Of a stretch of 64,000 bases of DNA, positions 35,163 to 45,226 are shown one piece after another. The stretch is from Burkholderia stabilis (GTDB taxonomy: Bacteria; Pseudomonadota; Gammaproteobacteria; Burkholderiales; Burkholderiaceae). Made by a program: the position numbers and the translations under genes. The DNA lies in assembly GCF_001742165.1 (NCBI RefSeq), contig NZ_CP016442.1, positions 3,348,001 through 3,412,000 of the forward strand. The letters run 5' to 3'. Within the stretch, counting starts at the first letter, position 1. Each line of letters opens with the position of its first letter. Under the pieces are notes generated by a model, which did no database searches, was not told the DNA's origin, and saw nothing but the letters and a program-made list of their open reading frames with translations.

Positions 35163-35870
35163 ATGGAACTGAACGACACGTTACGCGTACCGCTCGCGCC
35201 GCCTGTCGTGCGGGACGCCTTCGAGGATCTCGCGTTGCTGCGGGCGAGCTTCGATCATTGCGAATCGTTCGTGAAGCTCGCGCACGGCGAGTTCGCGCTG
35301 ACGATCACGGTGCCGCTCGGCCCGCTGCGTGCGCGCTACGACGTGCGTGTGCACGCGGCCGCCGAGCAGGGCGACGCGCAAGGGCGGGCACGCCGCGTGC
35401 TCAACTTCAAGGCGCGGGCCGACGGCCTCGGCGCGTTGCGCGGCCAGATCGAACTCGTGCTGTTGCCCGAAGACGACGCGGATGCCACCTGCATCGAGTA
35501 CGTGGTGTGGGCGACCGCGAGCGGGCCGCTCGCGGAGCTGCCGGCGCGACAGATCGAGAACGCGCTGCGCGAATGGACCGACGATTTCTTCCGCGAATTC
35601 TGCGCGGTCGTGCAGGCCAAGCACGGCCTCGCGCCGAATCGCGCGCGCTCGGCCGGGCATCGGCGCCAGCATGTGTTCCTGCGGCCGGCGTCGTTAGGGG
35701 GAGCGACGAAGCGTCCGCTGCCGCCGCACCTCGGCGGCGCGCTTACCGGGCGTGCCGCCAGCGCGCTCCCTCATCGCGGCTCGGGCACGTTGCCCGTGTG
35801 GGCGTGGGCGGCGATGATCGTATTCGTCGCGCTGCTGCTTTACGCGGCGCGCTGGATCAACGGCGGCTGA
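35163..35870 (+). CDS. CoxG-like SRPBCC-domain protein with C-terminal membrane anchor
   Basis: 235 aa. Residues ~1-155 fit the CoxG/START-like lipid-cavity fold (ELNDTLRVPLAPPVVRDAF, FVKLAHGEFALTITVPLGPL, ADGLGALRGQIELVL, GPLAELPARQIENAL). A Pro/Arg-rich linker leads to a single hydrophobic helix at the end (PVWAWAAMIVFVALLLY). In other bacteria CoxG-like proteins recruit CO dehydrogenase to the membrane; no such genes are nearby, so here the role is open. Confidence 0.78.
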   Translation: MELNDTLRVPLAPPVVRDAFEDLALLRASFDHCESFVKLAHGEFALTITVPLGPLRARYDVRVHAAAEQGDAQGRARRVLNFKARADGLGALRGQIELVLLPEDDADATCIEYVVWATASGPLAELPARQIENALREWTDDFFREFCAVVQAKHGLAPNRARSAGHRRQHVFLRPASLGGATKRPLPPHLGGALTGRAASALPHRGSGTLPVWAWAAMIVFVALLLYAARWINGG

Positions 35871-35930
35871 ACGACCGGGCGGCCGAGCGGTTGTGCGCCG
35901 CCGTTCCGCTTCACCGGGCGCCGGCGGCCG

Positions 35931-36932
35931 TCACGGCCGCGCGTCGGGCGCCGCGCCGCGAAATTCCCTTCGATATGCCGACGGCGAGGTGCCGAGCGCG
36001 CCCGCGAAATGCTGGCGCAACGACACGCTCGACCCGTAACCGGCCGCCTGCGCGATCGCGTCGATCGATTGTCCGGTGGTTTCCAGCAGATGTTGTGCGC
36101 GCGCAAGTCGCTCGGCCTGCAGCCACGCGGTGACGGTCGTGCCCGTCGCCTGGCGGAAGTGGCGCGTGAACGTGCGCCGGCTCATCAGCACGCGCTCGGC
36201 GAGCGAATCGACGCTGTGCGCGGCATCGAGGTGCGCGCGCACCCAGTCGAGCAGGCTCGCGAGCCGTGCATCGCGCGGGTGCGCGGCGACCGGCTGCGGC
36301 ACGTACTGGGCCTGTCCGCCCTGGCGGTGCGGCGGGATCACGAGGCGGCGCGCGATCTGGTTCGCGGCGTCGGAGCCGAAGCGCCGCCGCACGACGTGCA
36401 GGCAGCAGTCGAGCCCCGCGGCCGTGCCGGCCGACGTCATCAGGTTGCCGTCGTCCACGTACAGCACGTCGGGATCGAGCTTCACGCGCGGAAAGCGTTC
36501 GGCGAAGTCGTCGGCCCAGGCCCAGTGCGTGGTGGCCGGGCGGCCGTCGAGCAGGCCGGCCGCGGCGAGCACGTAAGCGCCGAGACACAGCCCGACGAGC
36601 TGCGCGCCGCGTGCGGCGACCGCGCGGACCGCGTCGAGCAAGACGTCGGGCGGCGCTTCGTCCGGGTCGCGCCAGGCCGGCACGATGACGATGTCCGCGT
36701 CGTCGAGCCCGTCGAGCCCGTACGGCGCGGTGATCGTGAAGCCGCCCGTCGTCGAGAGCGGGCCGCGCTCGGCCGAGCAGACGCGGAACTCGAACGCGGG
36801 CGAGGCGGCCGCGTCGCGCTCCTTGCCGAACACGACGGACGGCACCGACAGGTGGAACGGGCTGATGCCGTCGTACGCGATCACGGCGACGACGGTCGGA
36901 ACGGGCGAAGCGGATGACGCGGCGGCGGCCAT
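35931..36932 (-). CDS. GlxA-type AraC-family regulator with DJ-1/PfpI domain
   Basis: 333 aa. The N-terminal ~190 residues are a DJ-1/PfpI-like domain (PTVVAVIAYDGISPFHLSVP, GAQLVGLCLGAYVLAAAGLL with Cys). The C-terminal ~100 residues hold the double helix-turn-helix of AraC regulators (SVDSLAERVLMSRRTFTRHF, IDAIAQAAGYGSSVSLRQHF). Divergent from an isochorismatase-family hydrolase gene 152 bp away, its probable target. Confidence 0.9.
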   Translation of the reverse strand: MAAAASSASPVPTVVAVIAYDGISPFHLSVPSVVFGKERDAAASPAFEFRVCSAERGPLSTTGGFTITAPYGLDGLDDADIVIVPAWRDPDEAPPDVLLDAVRAVAARGAQLVGLCLGAYVLAAAGLLDGRPATTHWAWADDFAERFPRVKLDPDVLYVDDGNLMTSAGTAAGLDCCLHVVRRRFGSDAANQIARRLVIPPHRQGGQAQYVPQPVAAHPRDARLASLLDWVRAHLDAAHSVDSLAERVLMSRRTFTRHFRQATGTTVTAWLQAERLARAQHLLETTGQSIDAIAQAAGYGSSVSLRQHFAGALGTSPSAYRREFRGAAPDARP

Positions 36933-37084
36933 GGCGGGCTCCGGAATGGCGATGGCCCGATTCTATCGAAGAATGGCTATCGGGCCACTGTCCGCGTGAA
37001 CGATGCGGCCCGACAATGCATCGCATCGCGTCGCTGGCTGTCCCGTTCCGGGGCGGGGCTGCGCCCCCGGACCAGGAGCCCGCC

Positions 37085-37738
37085 ATGTCGAACGCCACCC
37101 CGAATTCCGTTTCCCGCCGCGCGCTGATCGTGATCGACGTCCAGAACGAATACGTGACGGGCAATCTGCCGATCGAGTATCCGCCGCTCGACGTGTCGCT
37201 CGCGAACATCGGCCGTGCGATCGACGCCGCGCATGCGGCCGGCGTGCCGGTGATCGTCGTCCAGCACGTCGCGCCGGCCGGTGCGCCGATCTTCGCGCCC
37301 GGCACCGACGGTGTCGCGCTGCACGCGGTCGTCGCCGGCCGGCCGTACGCGCACCTGATCGTGAAGGCGCAGGCGAGCGCTTTTGCCGGGACCGATCTCG
37401 CCGCATGGCTGGATGCGCACGGGATCGACACGCTCGCGGTGGCCGGCTACATGACGCACAACTGCAATGCGTCGACGGTCTATCACGCGGCGCATGCGGG
37501 GCTGAATGTCGAGTACCTGAACGATGCGACGGGCGCGTTGCCGTACGAGAACGAAGCGGGCGCGGCGAGCGCCGAAGAGATTCACCGCGCGTACGCGGTG
37601 GTGTTCCAGTCGAATTTCGCGGCCGTGATGTCGACCGACGCGTGGATCGCGGGGCTGGTCGGCGCACCGATGCCGAAGCGCGATTCGGTGGCCGCGTCGA
37701 ACCGGCGGGCTCGCGCGCAGCGCGCGAAGGCGGCCTGA
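37085..37738 (+). CDS. Isochorismatase-family cysteine hydrolase
   Basis: 217 aa from the ATG giving MSNATPNSVSRRALIVID. Catalytic triad candidates: Asp in LIVIDVQNEY, Lys in HLIVKAQASAF and Cys in MTHNCNASTVYHA. The family includes isochorismatases, nicotinamidases and amidohydrolases; the substrate is not evident. Divergent from the GlxA-type regulator. Confidence 0.87.
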   Translation: MSNATPNSVSRRALIVIDVQNEYVTGNLPIEYPPLDVSLANIGRAIDAAHAAGVPVIVVQHVAPAGAPIFAPGTDGVALHAVVAGRPYAHLIVKAQASAFAGTDLAAWLDAHGIDTLAVAGYMTHNCNASTVYHAAHAGLNVEYLNDATGALPYENEAGAASAEEIHRAYAVVFQSNFAAVMSTDAWIAGLVGAPMPKRDSVAASNRRARAQRAKAA

Positions 37739-37830
37739 GCCGGTTGGGGAGACGGGGAGTGCGCGGCGGCGCGTTGGCCGCCGCGCGGTATCGATGAAAA
37801 TGAAGCGGCGCGCGGGCGGCCGCCGCGCCG

Positions 37831-38472
37831 TCAGTCGCCTTCCTTCAGCATCGCCGGGCTGTAGCGCAGCATGTCGAAGCAGCCGTCGACGAGCTTTTCC
37901 GCATGCCGTTCGGCGTCGATTTCGTCGGGCAGCATCAGCATGTCGCGCACGAAGCCGCTGACGAGCGTATGCAGCATCAGCGTCCCGCGCCACGTATCGA
38001 GCCGCTCGGGCAGCAGCTTGAGCCGCACGGCCACCGCGAGATCGGCATCGATCGCGTGCAGCGCCTCGCTCATCCCCGCGCGGTTGCGCTGCAGCAGCGG
38101 CTCCATGTCCGCGACGTATTCGCACTTCATGAACAGGATGCTGAACACGCGGCGCAACTGCGAGTCGCGCTGCACGCCGAGCAGGCACCAGATCAGGATC
38201 TTGCGCACTTTCTCGAGCGGATTGCCGCCCGGCGCGTCGAGCGGCATCCGTTTCAGTTCGTCGATCGGCAGAAACACGCGGTCGAACATCGCGTCGAACA
38301 GTTCGCTCTTGTTCGCGAAATGCCAGTAGATCGCGCCGCGCGTGACGCCGGCGTGCTGGGCGATGTCCGCGAGCGACGTGTGCGACACGCCCTTCTCGAA
38401 GAACACGTGTTCGGCGGCATCGAGAATGCGATTGCGCGTCTCGAGCGCCTCCTCCTTGGTACGTCTGACCAT
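37831..38472 (-). CDS. bpeR: TetR-family repressor of the RND efflux operon (BpeR/AcrR-like)
   Basis: 213 aa from the ATG giving MVRRTKEEALETRNRI. The N-terminal helix-turn-helix is classic (TSLADIAQHAGVTRGAIYWH), and the C-terminal ~140 residues form the ligand-binding TetR_C region of AcrR/TtgR-like regulators. Divergent from a complete RND pump with an AcrR-like palindrome in the 398-bp gap. Repression of the pump and possibly of itself is expected from this family. Confidence 0.88.
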   Translation of the reverse strand: MVRRTKEEALETRNRILDAAEHVFFEKGVSHTSLADIAQHAGVTRGAIYWHFANKSELFDAMFDRVFLPIDELKRMPLDAPGGNPLEKVRKILIWCLLGVQRDSQLRRVFSILFMKCEYVADMEPLLQRNRAGMSEALHAIDADLAVAVRLKLLPERLDTWRGTLMLHTLVSGFVRDMLMLPDEIDAERHAEKLVDGCFDMLRYSPAMLKEGD

Positions 38473-38604
38473 GTGCAGGCCTGATTGGATCGATCGTAGG
38501 TGAATATAGGGTCTGCAACCCTCGCCGTCGTCACGCAGACGGGCTATGCTTGCGGTTGGTAACAATCCGTAAGAATGGACAGCAGGCGGGGTATAAACGG
38601 GCTT

Positions 38605-38634
38605 TTTACATACATCCGTGAATGTATATACAAT
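38605..38634 (+). promoter_or_regulatory. bpeAB promoter overlapped by an AcrR-like operator
   Basis: TTTACA (38605-38610), 18-bp spacer and TACAAT (38629-38634) form a sigma-70 promoter. The palindrome TACATACAT-CCGTGA-ATGTATATA occupies 38607-38630, covering the -35, spacer and part of the -10. It differs only slightly from the E. coli AcrR site TACATACAT-TTGTGA-ATGTATGTA, so the divergent TetR protein should bind here. A 5' leader of about 230 nt would follow. Confidence 0.75.
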
Positions 38635-38870
38635 ACCACCCTACGATCGAATGACCCAAGTGGCAATCAGTTAATATCCCACTCTGCTGATTCCCGCCAA
38701 AGTACCAGTCCGCAGTTCGCGGCATCCCGTCGGCATGGAGGTTTCGTGCCGACGTGCTGTATCTAGCAGTCCAGTAATTCAGGTGTTCGATCTGCGCCGC
38801 GAGGCGCATCCGTGTTGCGCTCCCGTCGGGTGCTGCACTTATTCCATTGGTTACACACAGAGGTCGCTCC
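38635..38870. other. Leader region before bpeA
   Basis: About 236 bp between the promoter and the bpeA ATG. No gene was identified. No stable terminator-like hairpin was seen. Confidence 0.4.
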
Positions 38871-40145
38871 ATGCGCGTCGAACGGGTTCCATACCGCTTG
38901 ATCACTGTCGCGGCAGCCGCGGTTTTCCTGGCTGCATGCGGAAAAAAAGAATCGGCACCGCCGCCGCAAACGCCGGAAGTCGGCGTCGTCACCGTCCAGC
39001 CGCAAGCCGTACCGGTCTTCAGCGAGCTGCCGGGCCGTACCAGCGCGTTCCTCGTTGCGCAGGTCCGCGCACGGGTCGACGGCATCGTGCTGCGTCGTGA
39101 GTTCACCGAAGGTACCGACGTCAAGGCCGGCCAGCGCCTCTACAAGATCGATCCGGCACCGTACGTCGCCGCACTGAACAGCGCGAAGGCGACGCTCGCG
39201 AAGGCGCAGGCGAACCTCGCCACGCAGAACGCGCTGGTCTCGCGCTATAAGGTGCTGGTGGCCGCGAACGCGGTCAGCAAGCAGGACTACGACAACGCGG
39301 TGGCCACGCAAGGCCAGGCCGCGGCGGACGTCGCGGCCGGCAAGGCAGCGGTCGATACCGCGCAGATCAACCTCGGCTACACGGATGTGGTCTCGCCGAT
39401 CACCGGCCGCGTCGGCATCTCGCAAGTGACGCCGGGCGCGTACGTGCAGGCGAGCCAGGCGACGCTGATGTCGACGGTACAGCAGCTCGACCCGGTGTAC
39501 GTCGACCTCACGCAATCGAGCCTCGAAGGCCTGAAGCTGCGCCAGGACGTGCAGAGCGGCCGTCTGAAGACGACCGGCCCGGGCGCGGCCAAGGTGTCGC
39601 TGATCCTGGAGGACGGCAAGACCTACGCGGAGCCGGGCAAGCTGCAGTTCTCGGACGTGACGGTCGACCAGGCCACCGGCTCGGTGACGATCCGTGCGGT
39701 CTTCCCGAACCCGGGCAAGGTGCTGCTGCCGGGGATGTTCGTGCGCGCACGGATCGAGGAAGGCGTGAACGAGAACGCGTTCCTGGTGCCGCAGATCGGC
39801 GTCACGCATGACCAGAAGGGCCAGGCGATCGCGATGGTGGTGAACGCCAGCAACAAGGTCGAGCCGCGTCCGCTGAAGACGACGGGCATGCAGGGCCAGA
39901 ACTGGGTCGTCGAAGGCGGTCTGGAGGCGGGCGATCACGTGATCGTGCAGGGCGGCGAGAAGGTGCGTCCGGGTGCGACCGTGAAGTCGGTGCCGGCGCA
40001 GCTCGCACCGGCGGCCAATGCCGCATCGGGCGCCGCCGCAACCGCCGCGCCGGCTGCCGCCGGTTCCGGCGCCGCTGCCGCAACCGGTGCCGCTGCATCG
40101 GGCGCCGCGCCGGCGAGTGCTGCCGCTGCTTCGAGCGCGCAATAA
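38871..40145 (+). CDS. bpeA: RND efflux membrane fusion lipoprotein BpeA-like
   Basis: 424 aa from the ATG giving MRVERVPYRLITVAAAAVF; lipobox LAAC puts the lipidated Cys at about residue 23. The HlyD/AcrA layout is seen: beta-barrel and lipoyl half-motifs (VDGIVLRREFTEGTDVKAG), a helical hairpin (ATLAKAQANLATQNALVSRY) and VSPITGRVGISQVTPGAYV. The last ~50 residues are an Ala/Ser/Gly/Pro-rich tail of low complexity. It bridges the inner-membrane pump and outer-membrane channel. Confidence 0.92.
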   Translation: MRVERVPYRLITVAAAAVFLAACGKKESAPPPQTPEVGVVTVQPQAVPVFSELPGRTSAFLVAQVRARVDGIVLRREFTEGTDVKAGQRLYKIDPAPYVAALNSAKATLAKAQANLATQNALVSRYKVLVAANAVSKQDYDNAVATQGQAAADVAAGKAAVDTAQINLGYTDVVSPITGRVGISQVTPGAYVQASQATLMSTVQQLDPVYVDLTQSSLEGLKLRQDVQSGRLKTTGPGAAKVSLILEDGKTYAEPGKLQFSDVTVDQATGSVTIRAVFPNPGKVLLPGMFVRARIEEGVNENAFLVPQIGVTHDQKGQAIAMVVNASNKVEPRPLKTTGMQGQNWVVEGGLEAGDHVIVQGGEKVRPGATVKSVPAQLAPAANAASGAAATAAPAAAGSGAAAATGAAASGAAPASAAAASSAQ

Positions 40146-40160
40146 CAGGGAGCCTGTTTC

Positions 40161-43100
40161 ATGGCAAAGTTTTTTATCGATCGCCCGATCTTCGCGTGGG
40201 TGATCGCCATCATCCTGATGCTGGCCGGGGTTGCGGCGATCTTCACGCTACCGATCTCGCAGTATCCGACGATCGCGCCGCCATCGATCCAGATCACCGC
40301 GAACTACCCGGGCGCTTCCGCGAAGACGGTGGAAGACACGGTAACGCAGGTGATCGAGCAGCAGATGAGCGGTCTCGACAACTTCCTGTACATGTCGTCG
40401 ACCAGTGACGACTCGGGCAACGCGACGATCACGCTGACCTTCGCGCCGGGCACCAACGCCGACATCGCACAGGTCCAGGTGCAGAACAAGCTGTCGCTCG
40501 CGACGCCGGTTCTGCCGCAGGTCGTGCAGCAGCTCGGTCTGTCGGTGACGAAGTCGAGCAGCAGCTTCCTGCTGGTGCTCGCCTTCAACTCCGAAGACGG
40601 CAGCATGAACAAGTACGACCTCGCGAACTTCGTGGCGTCGCACGTGAAGGACCCGATCAGCCGGTTGAACGGCGTCGGTACCGTCACGCTGTTCGGCTCG
40701 CAGTACGCGATGCGGATCTGGCTCGACCCGAACCGCCTGACGAACTACGGCCTCACGCCGGTCGACGTCAGCTCCGCGATCACCGCGCAGAACGTGCAGA
40801 TCGCGGGCGGCCAGATCGGCGGCACGCCGGCCACGCCGGGCACCGTGCTGCAGGCGACGATCACCGAATCGACGCTGCTGCAGACGCCCGAGCAGTTCGG
40901 CAACATCCTGCTGAAGGTCAACCAGGACGGCTCGCAGGTTCGCCTGAAGGACGTCGCGCAGATCGGCCTCGGCGGCGAAAACTACAACTTCGACACGAAG
41001 TACAACGGTCAGCCGACCGCGGCACTCGGTATCCAGCTCGCGACCAATGCGAACGCGCTCGCGACTGCGAAGGCTGTGCGCGCGAAGATCGACGAACTGG
41101 CGCCGTTCTTCCCGCACGGTCTCGTCGTGAAGTATCCGTACGACACGACGCCGTTCGTGAAGCTGTCGATCGAGGAAGTGGTCAAGACGCTGCTCGAAGG
41201 TATCGTGCTCGTGTTCCTTGTGATGTATCTGTTCCTGCAGAACCTGCGGGCGACGATCATCCCGACGATCGCGGTGCCGGTCGTGCTGCTCGGTACGTTC
41301 GCAGTCATGTCGCTGGTGGGCTTCTCGATCAACACGCTGTCGATGTTCGGCCTCGTGCTCGCGATCGGCCTGCTGGTCGACGATGCGATCGTGGTGGTGG
41401 AGAACGTCGAGCGCGTGATGGCGGAAGAGGGCCTGTCACCGAAGGAGGCGACCCGCAAGGCGATGGGCCAGATCACCGGCGCACTCGTCGGCATCGCGCT
41501 CGTGCTGTCGGCCGTGTTCGTGCCGGTCGCGTTCTCCGGCGGTTCGGTCGGCGCGATCTATCGTCAGTTCTCGCTGACGATCGTGACGGCGATGGTACTG
41601 TCGGTGCTCGTCGCGTTGATTCTGACGCCGGCACTGTGCGCGACGATCCTGAAGCCGATCCCGCAAGGGCATCACGAAGAGAAGAAGGGTTTCTTCGGCT
41701 GGTTCAACCGCACGTTCAACAGCAGCCGCGACAAGTACCACGTCGGCGTGCATCACGTGATCAAGCGCTCGGGCCGCTGGCTCATCATCTACCTGGCCGT
41801 GATCGTCGGGGTCGGCCTGCTGTTCGTGCGCTTGCCGAAGTCGTTCCTGCCCGATGAAGACCAGGGCCTGATGTTCGTGATCGTGCAGACGCCGTCGGGT
41901 TCGACGCAGGAAACGACTGCGAAGACGCTGGCGAACATTTCCGACTACCTGCTGAAGGACGAGAAGGAAATCGTCGAATCGGCGTTCACGGTCAACGGCT
42001 TCAGCTTCGCGGGTCGCGGCCAGAACTCCGGTCTCGTGTTCGTGCGTCTGAAGGACTACTCGCAGCGTCAGCATGCAAACCAGAAGGTGCAGGCGCTGAT
42101 CGGCCGGATGTTCGGGCGCTATGCGGGCTACAAGGACGCGATCGTGATCCCGTTCAACCCGCCGTCGATTCCTGAACTCGGTACGGCCGCCGGCTTCGAC
42201 TTCGAGCTGACGGACAACGCCGGTCTCGGCCACGATGCGCTGATGGCCGCGCGTAACCAGTTGCTCGGGATGGCCTCGAAGGATCCGACGCTGCAGGGCG
42301 TGCGCCCGAACGGCCTGAACGACACGCCGCAGTACAAGGTCGACATCGACCGCGAGAAGGCGAATGCGTTGGGCGTGACGGCGGATGCGATCGACCAGAC
42401 GTTCTCGATCGCGTGGGCGTCGAAGTACGTGAACAACTTCCTCGACGTCGACGGCCGGATCAAGAAGGTCTACGTGCAGGCCGACGCGCCGTTCCGGATG
42501 ACGCCGGAAGACATGAACATCTGGTACGTGCGCAACGGGTCGGGCGGGATGGTGCCGTTCAGCGCGTTCGCGACCGGTCACTGGACGTACGGTTCGCCGA
42601 AGCTCGAGCGTTATAACGGCGTCTCGGCGATGGAAATCCAGGGTCAGGCCGCACCGGGCAAGTCGACCGGTCAGGCGATGACCGCGATGGAAGGGCTCGC
42701 GAAGAAGTTGCCGGTCGGCATCGGCTATTCGTGGACCGGCCTGTCGTTCCAGGAAATCCAGTCCGGCTCGCAGGCGCCGATCCTGTACGCGATCTCGATC
42801 CTCGTCGTGTTCCTGTGTCTGGCGGCGCTGTATGAAAGCTGGTCGATCCCGTTCTCGGTGATCATGGTGGTGCCGCTCGGCGTGATCGGCGCACTGCTCG
42901 CCGCGACGATGCGCGGCCTCGAGAACGACGTGTACTTCCAGGTCGGCCTGTTGACCACCGTGGGCTTGTCGGCGAAGAACGCGATCCTGATCGTCGAGTT
43001 CGCGCGCGAGTTGCAGGTGACGGAGAAGATGGGGCCGGTCGAGGCCGCGCTGGAAGCGGCGCGCCAGCGGCTGCGCCCGATCCTGATGACGTCGATGGCG

Positions 43101-43361
43101 TTCATTCTCGGCGTGATGCCGCTCGCGATCAGCAACGGCGCGGGCTCGGGGAGCCAGCACGCGATCGGCACGGGCGTGATCGGCGGGATGATCACGGCGA
43201 CGTTCCTCGCGATCTTCCTGATCCCGATGTTCTTCGTGAAGGTCCGCGCGATCTTCAGCGGCGAACGGGAAGATGCCGACGAGGCATTGCGCCTGGCTCA
43301 GGAGCACGCGAAGCACGAAGAGAAGCCGGGCAACGGCGACGAAGGCAACAAGGGACAGTGA
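40161..43361 (+). CDS. bpeB: RND multidrug efflux pump, inner-membrane transporter BpeB-like
   Basis: 1066 aa, 12 membrane helices and two large periplasmic loops, HAE-1 family. Opening [20 protein letters not shown] is diagnostic. Proton-relay residues are seen in [17 protein letters not shown] (Asp-Asp) and [15 protein letters not shown] (Lys). The stop overlaps the start of the channel gene. Substrates are probably amphiphilic antibiotics or quorum-sensing-related molecules by analogy with BpeAB; not determinable here. Confidence 0.94.
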   Translation: MAKFFIDRPIFAWVIAIILMLAGVAAIFTLPISQYPTIAPPSIQITANYPGASAKTVEDTVTQVIEQQMSGLDNFLYMSSTSDDSGNATITLTFAPGTNADIAQVQVQNKLSLATPVLPQVVQQLGLSVTKSSSSFLLVLAFNSEDGSMNKYDLANFVASHVKDPISRLNGVGTVTLFGSQYAMRIWLDPNRLTNYGLTPVDVSSAITAQNVQIAGGQIGGTPATPGTVLQATITESTLLQTPEQFGNILLKVNQDGSQVRLKDVAQIGLGGENYNFDTKYNGQPTAALGIQLATNANALATAKAVRAKIDELAPFFPHGLVVKYPYDTTPFVKLSIEEVVKTLLEGIVLVFLVMYLFLQNLRATIIPTIAVPVVLLGTFAVMSLVGFSINTLSMFGLVLAIGLLVDDAIVVVENVERVMAEEGLSPKEATRKAMGQITGALVGIALVLSAVFVPVAFSGGSVGAIYRQFSLTIVTAMVLSVLVALILTPALCATILKPIPQGHHEEKKGFFGWFNRTFNSSRDKYHVGVHHVIKRSGRWLIIYLAVIVGVGLLFVRLPKSFLPDEDQGLMFVIVQTPSGSTQETTAKTLANISDYLLKDEKEIVESAFTVNGFSFAGRGQNSGLVFVRLKDYSQRQHANQKVQALIGRMFGRYAGYKDAIVIPFNPPSIPELGTAAGFDFELTDNAGLGHDALMAARNQLLGMASKDPTLQGVRPNGLNDTPQYKVDIDREKANALGVTADAIDQTFSIAWASKYVNNFLDVDGRIKKVYVQADAPFRMTPEDMNIWYVRNGSGGMVPFSAFATGHWTYGSPKLERYNGVSAMEIQGQAAPGKSTGQAMTAMEGLAKKLPVGIGYSWTGLSFQEIQSGSQAPILYAISILVVFLCLAALYESWSIPFSVIMVVPLGVIGALLAATMRGLENDVYFQVGLLTTVGLSAKNAILIVEFARELQVTEKMGPVEAALEAARQRLRPILMTSMAFILGVMPLAISNGAGSGSQHAIGTGVIGGMITATFLAIFLIPMFFVKVRAIFSGEREDADEALRLAQEHAKHEEKPGNGDEGNKGQ

Positions 43362-44878
43362 TGATGCAAAAACACGCTTTGACTGCAATCGCGGTCGCGC
43401 TCTTTGCCACGGGCTGCACGATGGCGCCGCATTACAAGCGGCCCGATGCACCCGTCGCACAGGCGTTCCCGGCCGGCGGCGTCTACGCGACGCAGCCGGG
43501 CGCTGCCGGCGCGCGCAGCGCCAACGGCCAGGCGGCGACCGCCATCGGCTGGCGCGAATTCTTCGTCGATCCGCGCCTGCAGCGGCTGATCGAGATCGCG
43601 CTGAAGAACAACCGCGACCTGCGTGTGTCGGTGCTGAACATCGAGGCGGCGCGTGCGCAGTACCAGATCACGCGTGCGGGCCTGTTCCCGACGCTCAGCG
43701 GTACGGGTACGGGCAGCATCCAGCGTTTCCCGGCCGGCGTGTCGACGACGCAGCAACCGTTGATCACGCGCAGCTACAACGTCGGGCTTTCCGCGTCGTG
43801 GGAGCTCGACCTGTTCGGCCGCGTGCAGAGCCTGAAGGACCAGGCGCTCGCGCAATACCTGTCGACCGCGTACGCGCGGCAGGCGTCGGAAATCTCGCTG
43901 GTGTCGTCGGTGGCCGATCAATACCTGACGGTGCTGTCGACCGACGATCTGCTGAAGGTCACGGAGAACACGCTGAAATCCGCGCAGGCGTCCTACGACC
44001 TGACGAAGCTGCAGTTCGACAACGGCACGGGCTCCGAGCTCGACCTGCGTCAGGCGCAGACGGTCGTCGAGACGGCGCTCGCGAACCAGCAGGCTCAGGC
44101 GCGCGCACGCGCACAGGCCGTGAACGCGCTGGTGCTGCTGATCGGCGAGCCGCTGCCGGACGACCTGCCGCCGGGCATGCCGCTCGACGCGCAGAACCTG
44201 CTGACGGACGTGCCGGCAGGCCTTCCGTCGGACCTGCTGACACGTCGTCCGGACGTGATGCAGGCCGAGCAGACGCTCTTGGCCGCGAATGCGAACATCG
44301 GCGCGGCACGCGCGGCGTTCTTCCCGAAGATCTCGCTGACGGCGGCGTTCGGCACCGCGAGCCCGACGCTGGGCGGCCTGTTCAAGGCCGGCACGGCGGC
44401 GTGGTCGTTCGCGCCGAACATCGCGCTGCCGATCTTCGAAGGCGGCTCGAACATCGCGAACCTCGATCTTGCGCACGTGCAGAAGCGCATCGAGATCGCG
44501 AACTACGAGAAGGCGATCCAGTCGGCGTTCCGCGAAGTGTCGGACGGGTTGGCCGCACGCGGCACGTACGACCAGCAGATTGCGGCGCTGGAGCGCAACG
44601 AGCACGCGCAGCAGCGCCGTTTCGACCTGTCGGACCTGCGTTACAAGAACGGCGTGGACAGCTACCTGTCGGTACTGACCGCGCAGACGGATCTGTACTC
44701 GGCGCAGCAGTCGCTGATCAGCGCGCGACTGGCGCGCTGGACGAACCTGGTCGACTTGTACCGCTCGTTGGGCGGCGGGTGGATTCAGCGGGCCGGCGAA
44801 GCGCCGCGCGCGCCGGATGCGCCGGTCGACTACGACAAGGCCGCCGCGCCGGCGGCTGCGTCAGCAACGGCAGGGTAA
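43361..44878 (+). CDS. oprB: RND outer-membrane channel lipoprotein OprB/OprM-like
   Basis: 505 aa. The ATG at 43361 shares its first base with the bpeB stop (TGATG); GTG at 43358 and ATG at 43364 are alternatives. Lipobox FATGC gives an N-terminal lipid-anchored Cys at about residue 18. Two TolC-like repeats (IEIALKNNRDLRVSVLNIEA, LLTRRPDVMQAEQTLLAANA) and the C-terminal YKNGVDSYLSVLTAQTDLYS are typical of NodT-family channels. It completes the tripartite pump. Confidence 0.92.
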   Translation: MMQKHALTAIAVALFATGCTMAPHYKRPDAPVAQAFPAGGVYATQPGAAGARSANGQAATAIGWREFFVDPRLQRLIEIALKNNRDLRVSVLNIEAARAQYQITRAGLFPTLSGTGTGSIQRFPAGVSTTQQPLITRSYNVGLSASWELDLFGRVQSLKDQALAQYLSTAYARQASEISLVSSVADQYLTVLSTDDLLKVTENTLKSAQASYDLTKLQFDNGTGSELDLRQAQTVVETALANQQAQARARAQAVNALVLLIGEPLPDDLPPGMPLDAQNLLTDVPAGLPSDLLTRRPDVMQAEQTLLAANANIGAARAAFFPKISLTAAFGTASPTLGGLFKAGTAAWSFAPNIALPIFEGGSNIANLDLAHVQKRIEIANYEKAIQSAFREVSDGLAARGTYDQQIAALERNEHAQQRRFDLSDLRYKNGVDSYLSVLTAQTDLYSAQQSLISARLARWTNLVDLYRSLGGGWIQRAGEAPRAPDAPVDYDKAAAPAAASATAG

Positions 44879-44940
44879 GCACGACGCAGTGCAGGGGCGG
44901 GCGACCGCTCCTGTTCGCCGAACCGGCTTGCAAGAACGCG

Positions 44941-44972
44941 AAAACGCCACGGACGAAAGTCCGTGGCGTTTT
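44941..44972 (+). terminator. Terminator after the RND operon
   Basis: 14-bp perfect stem AAAACGCCACGGAC/GTCCGTGGCGTTTT with GAAA loop, then TCTTTT. Confidence 0.88.
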
Positions 44973-45159
44973 CTTTTGGGCCTGTCGTATCGCGCGCGAC
45001 GCGAAGACCGTTGCCGTGACGATGCCCGCATCGCCCACCGCTGACCCGGATCACGCCGACCCGCACGCCAATCGACATGCGGCGTCACGCTGCTGGCGGC
45101 CAGCGCGCCCGATCCTGTATCGATCACGCCGGCCGCGCGTGATTCGGCGCCTGCAATGC

Positions 45160-45190
45160 AAAACGCCACGGCATGCCGTGGCGTTTTTTT
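45160..45190. terminator. Palindromic terminator downstream of the nucleobase permease
   Basis: Perfect 28-bp palindrome AAAACGCCACGGCA/TGCCGTGGCGTTTT with a T-run; the opposite strand ends in A4 so it can serve the minus-strand permease. The gap 44973-45159 shows nothing else. Confidence 0.75.
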
Positions 45191-45226
45191 CGTTACCGCC
45201 TTGCGCCGTCATCCGGCGCGGGGCGA

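Noticed and set aside
44941..45190. Two similar GCCACGG hairpins as an insertion-element pair
   Set aside because: Each has its own T-run and position as a terminator; no transposase or target duplication.
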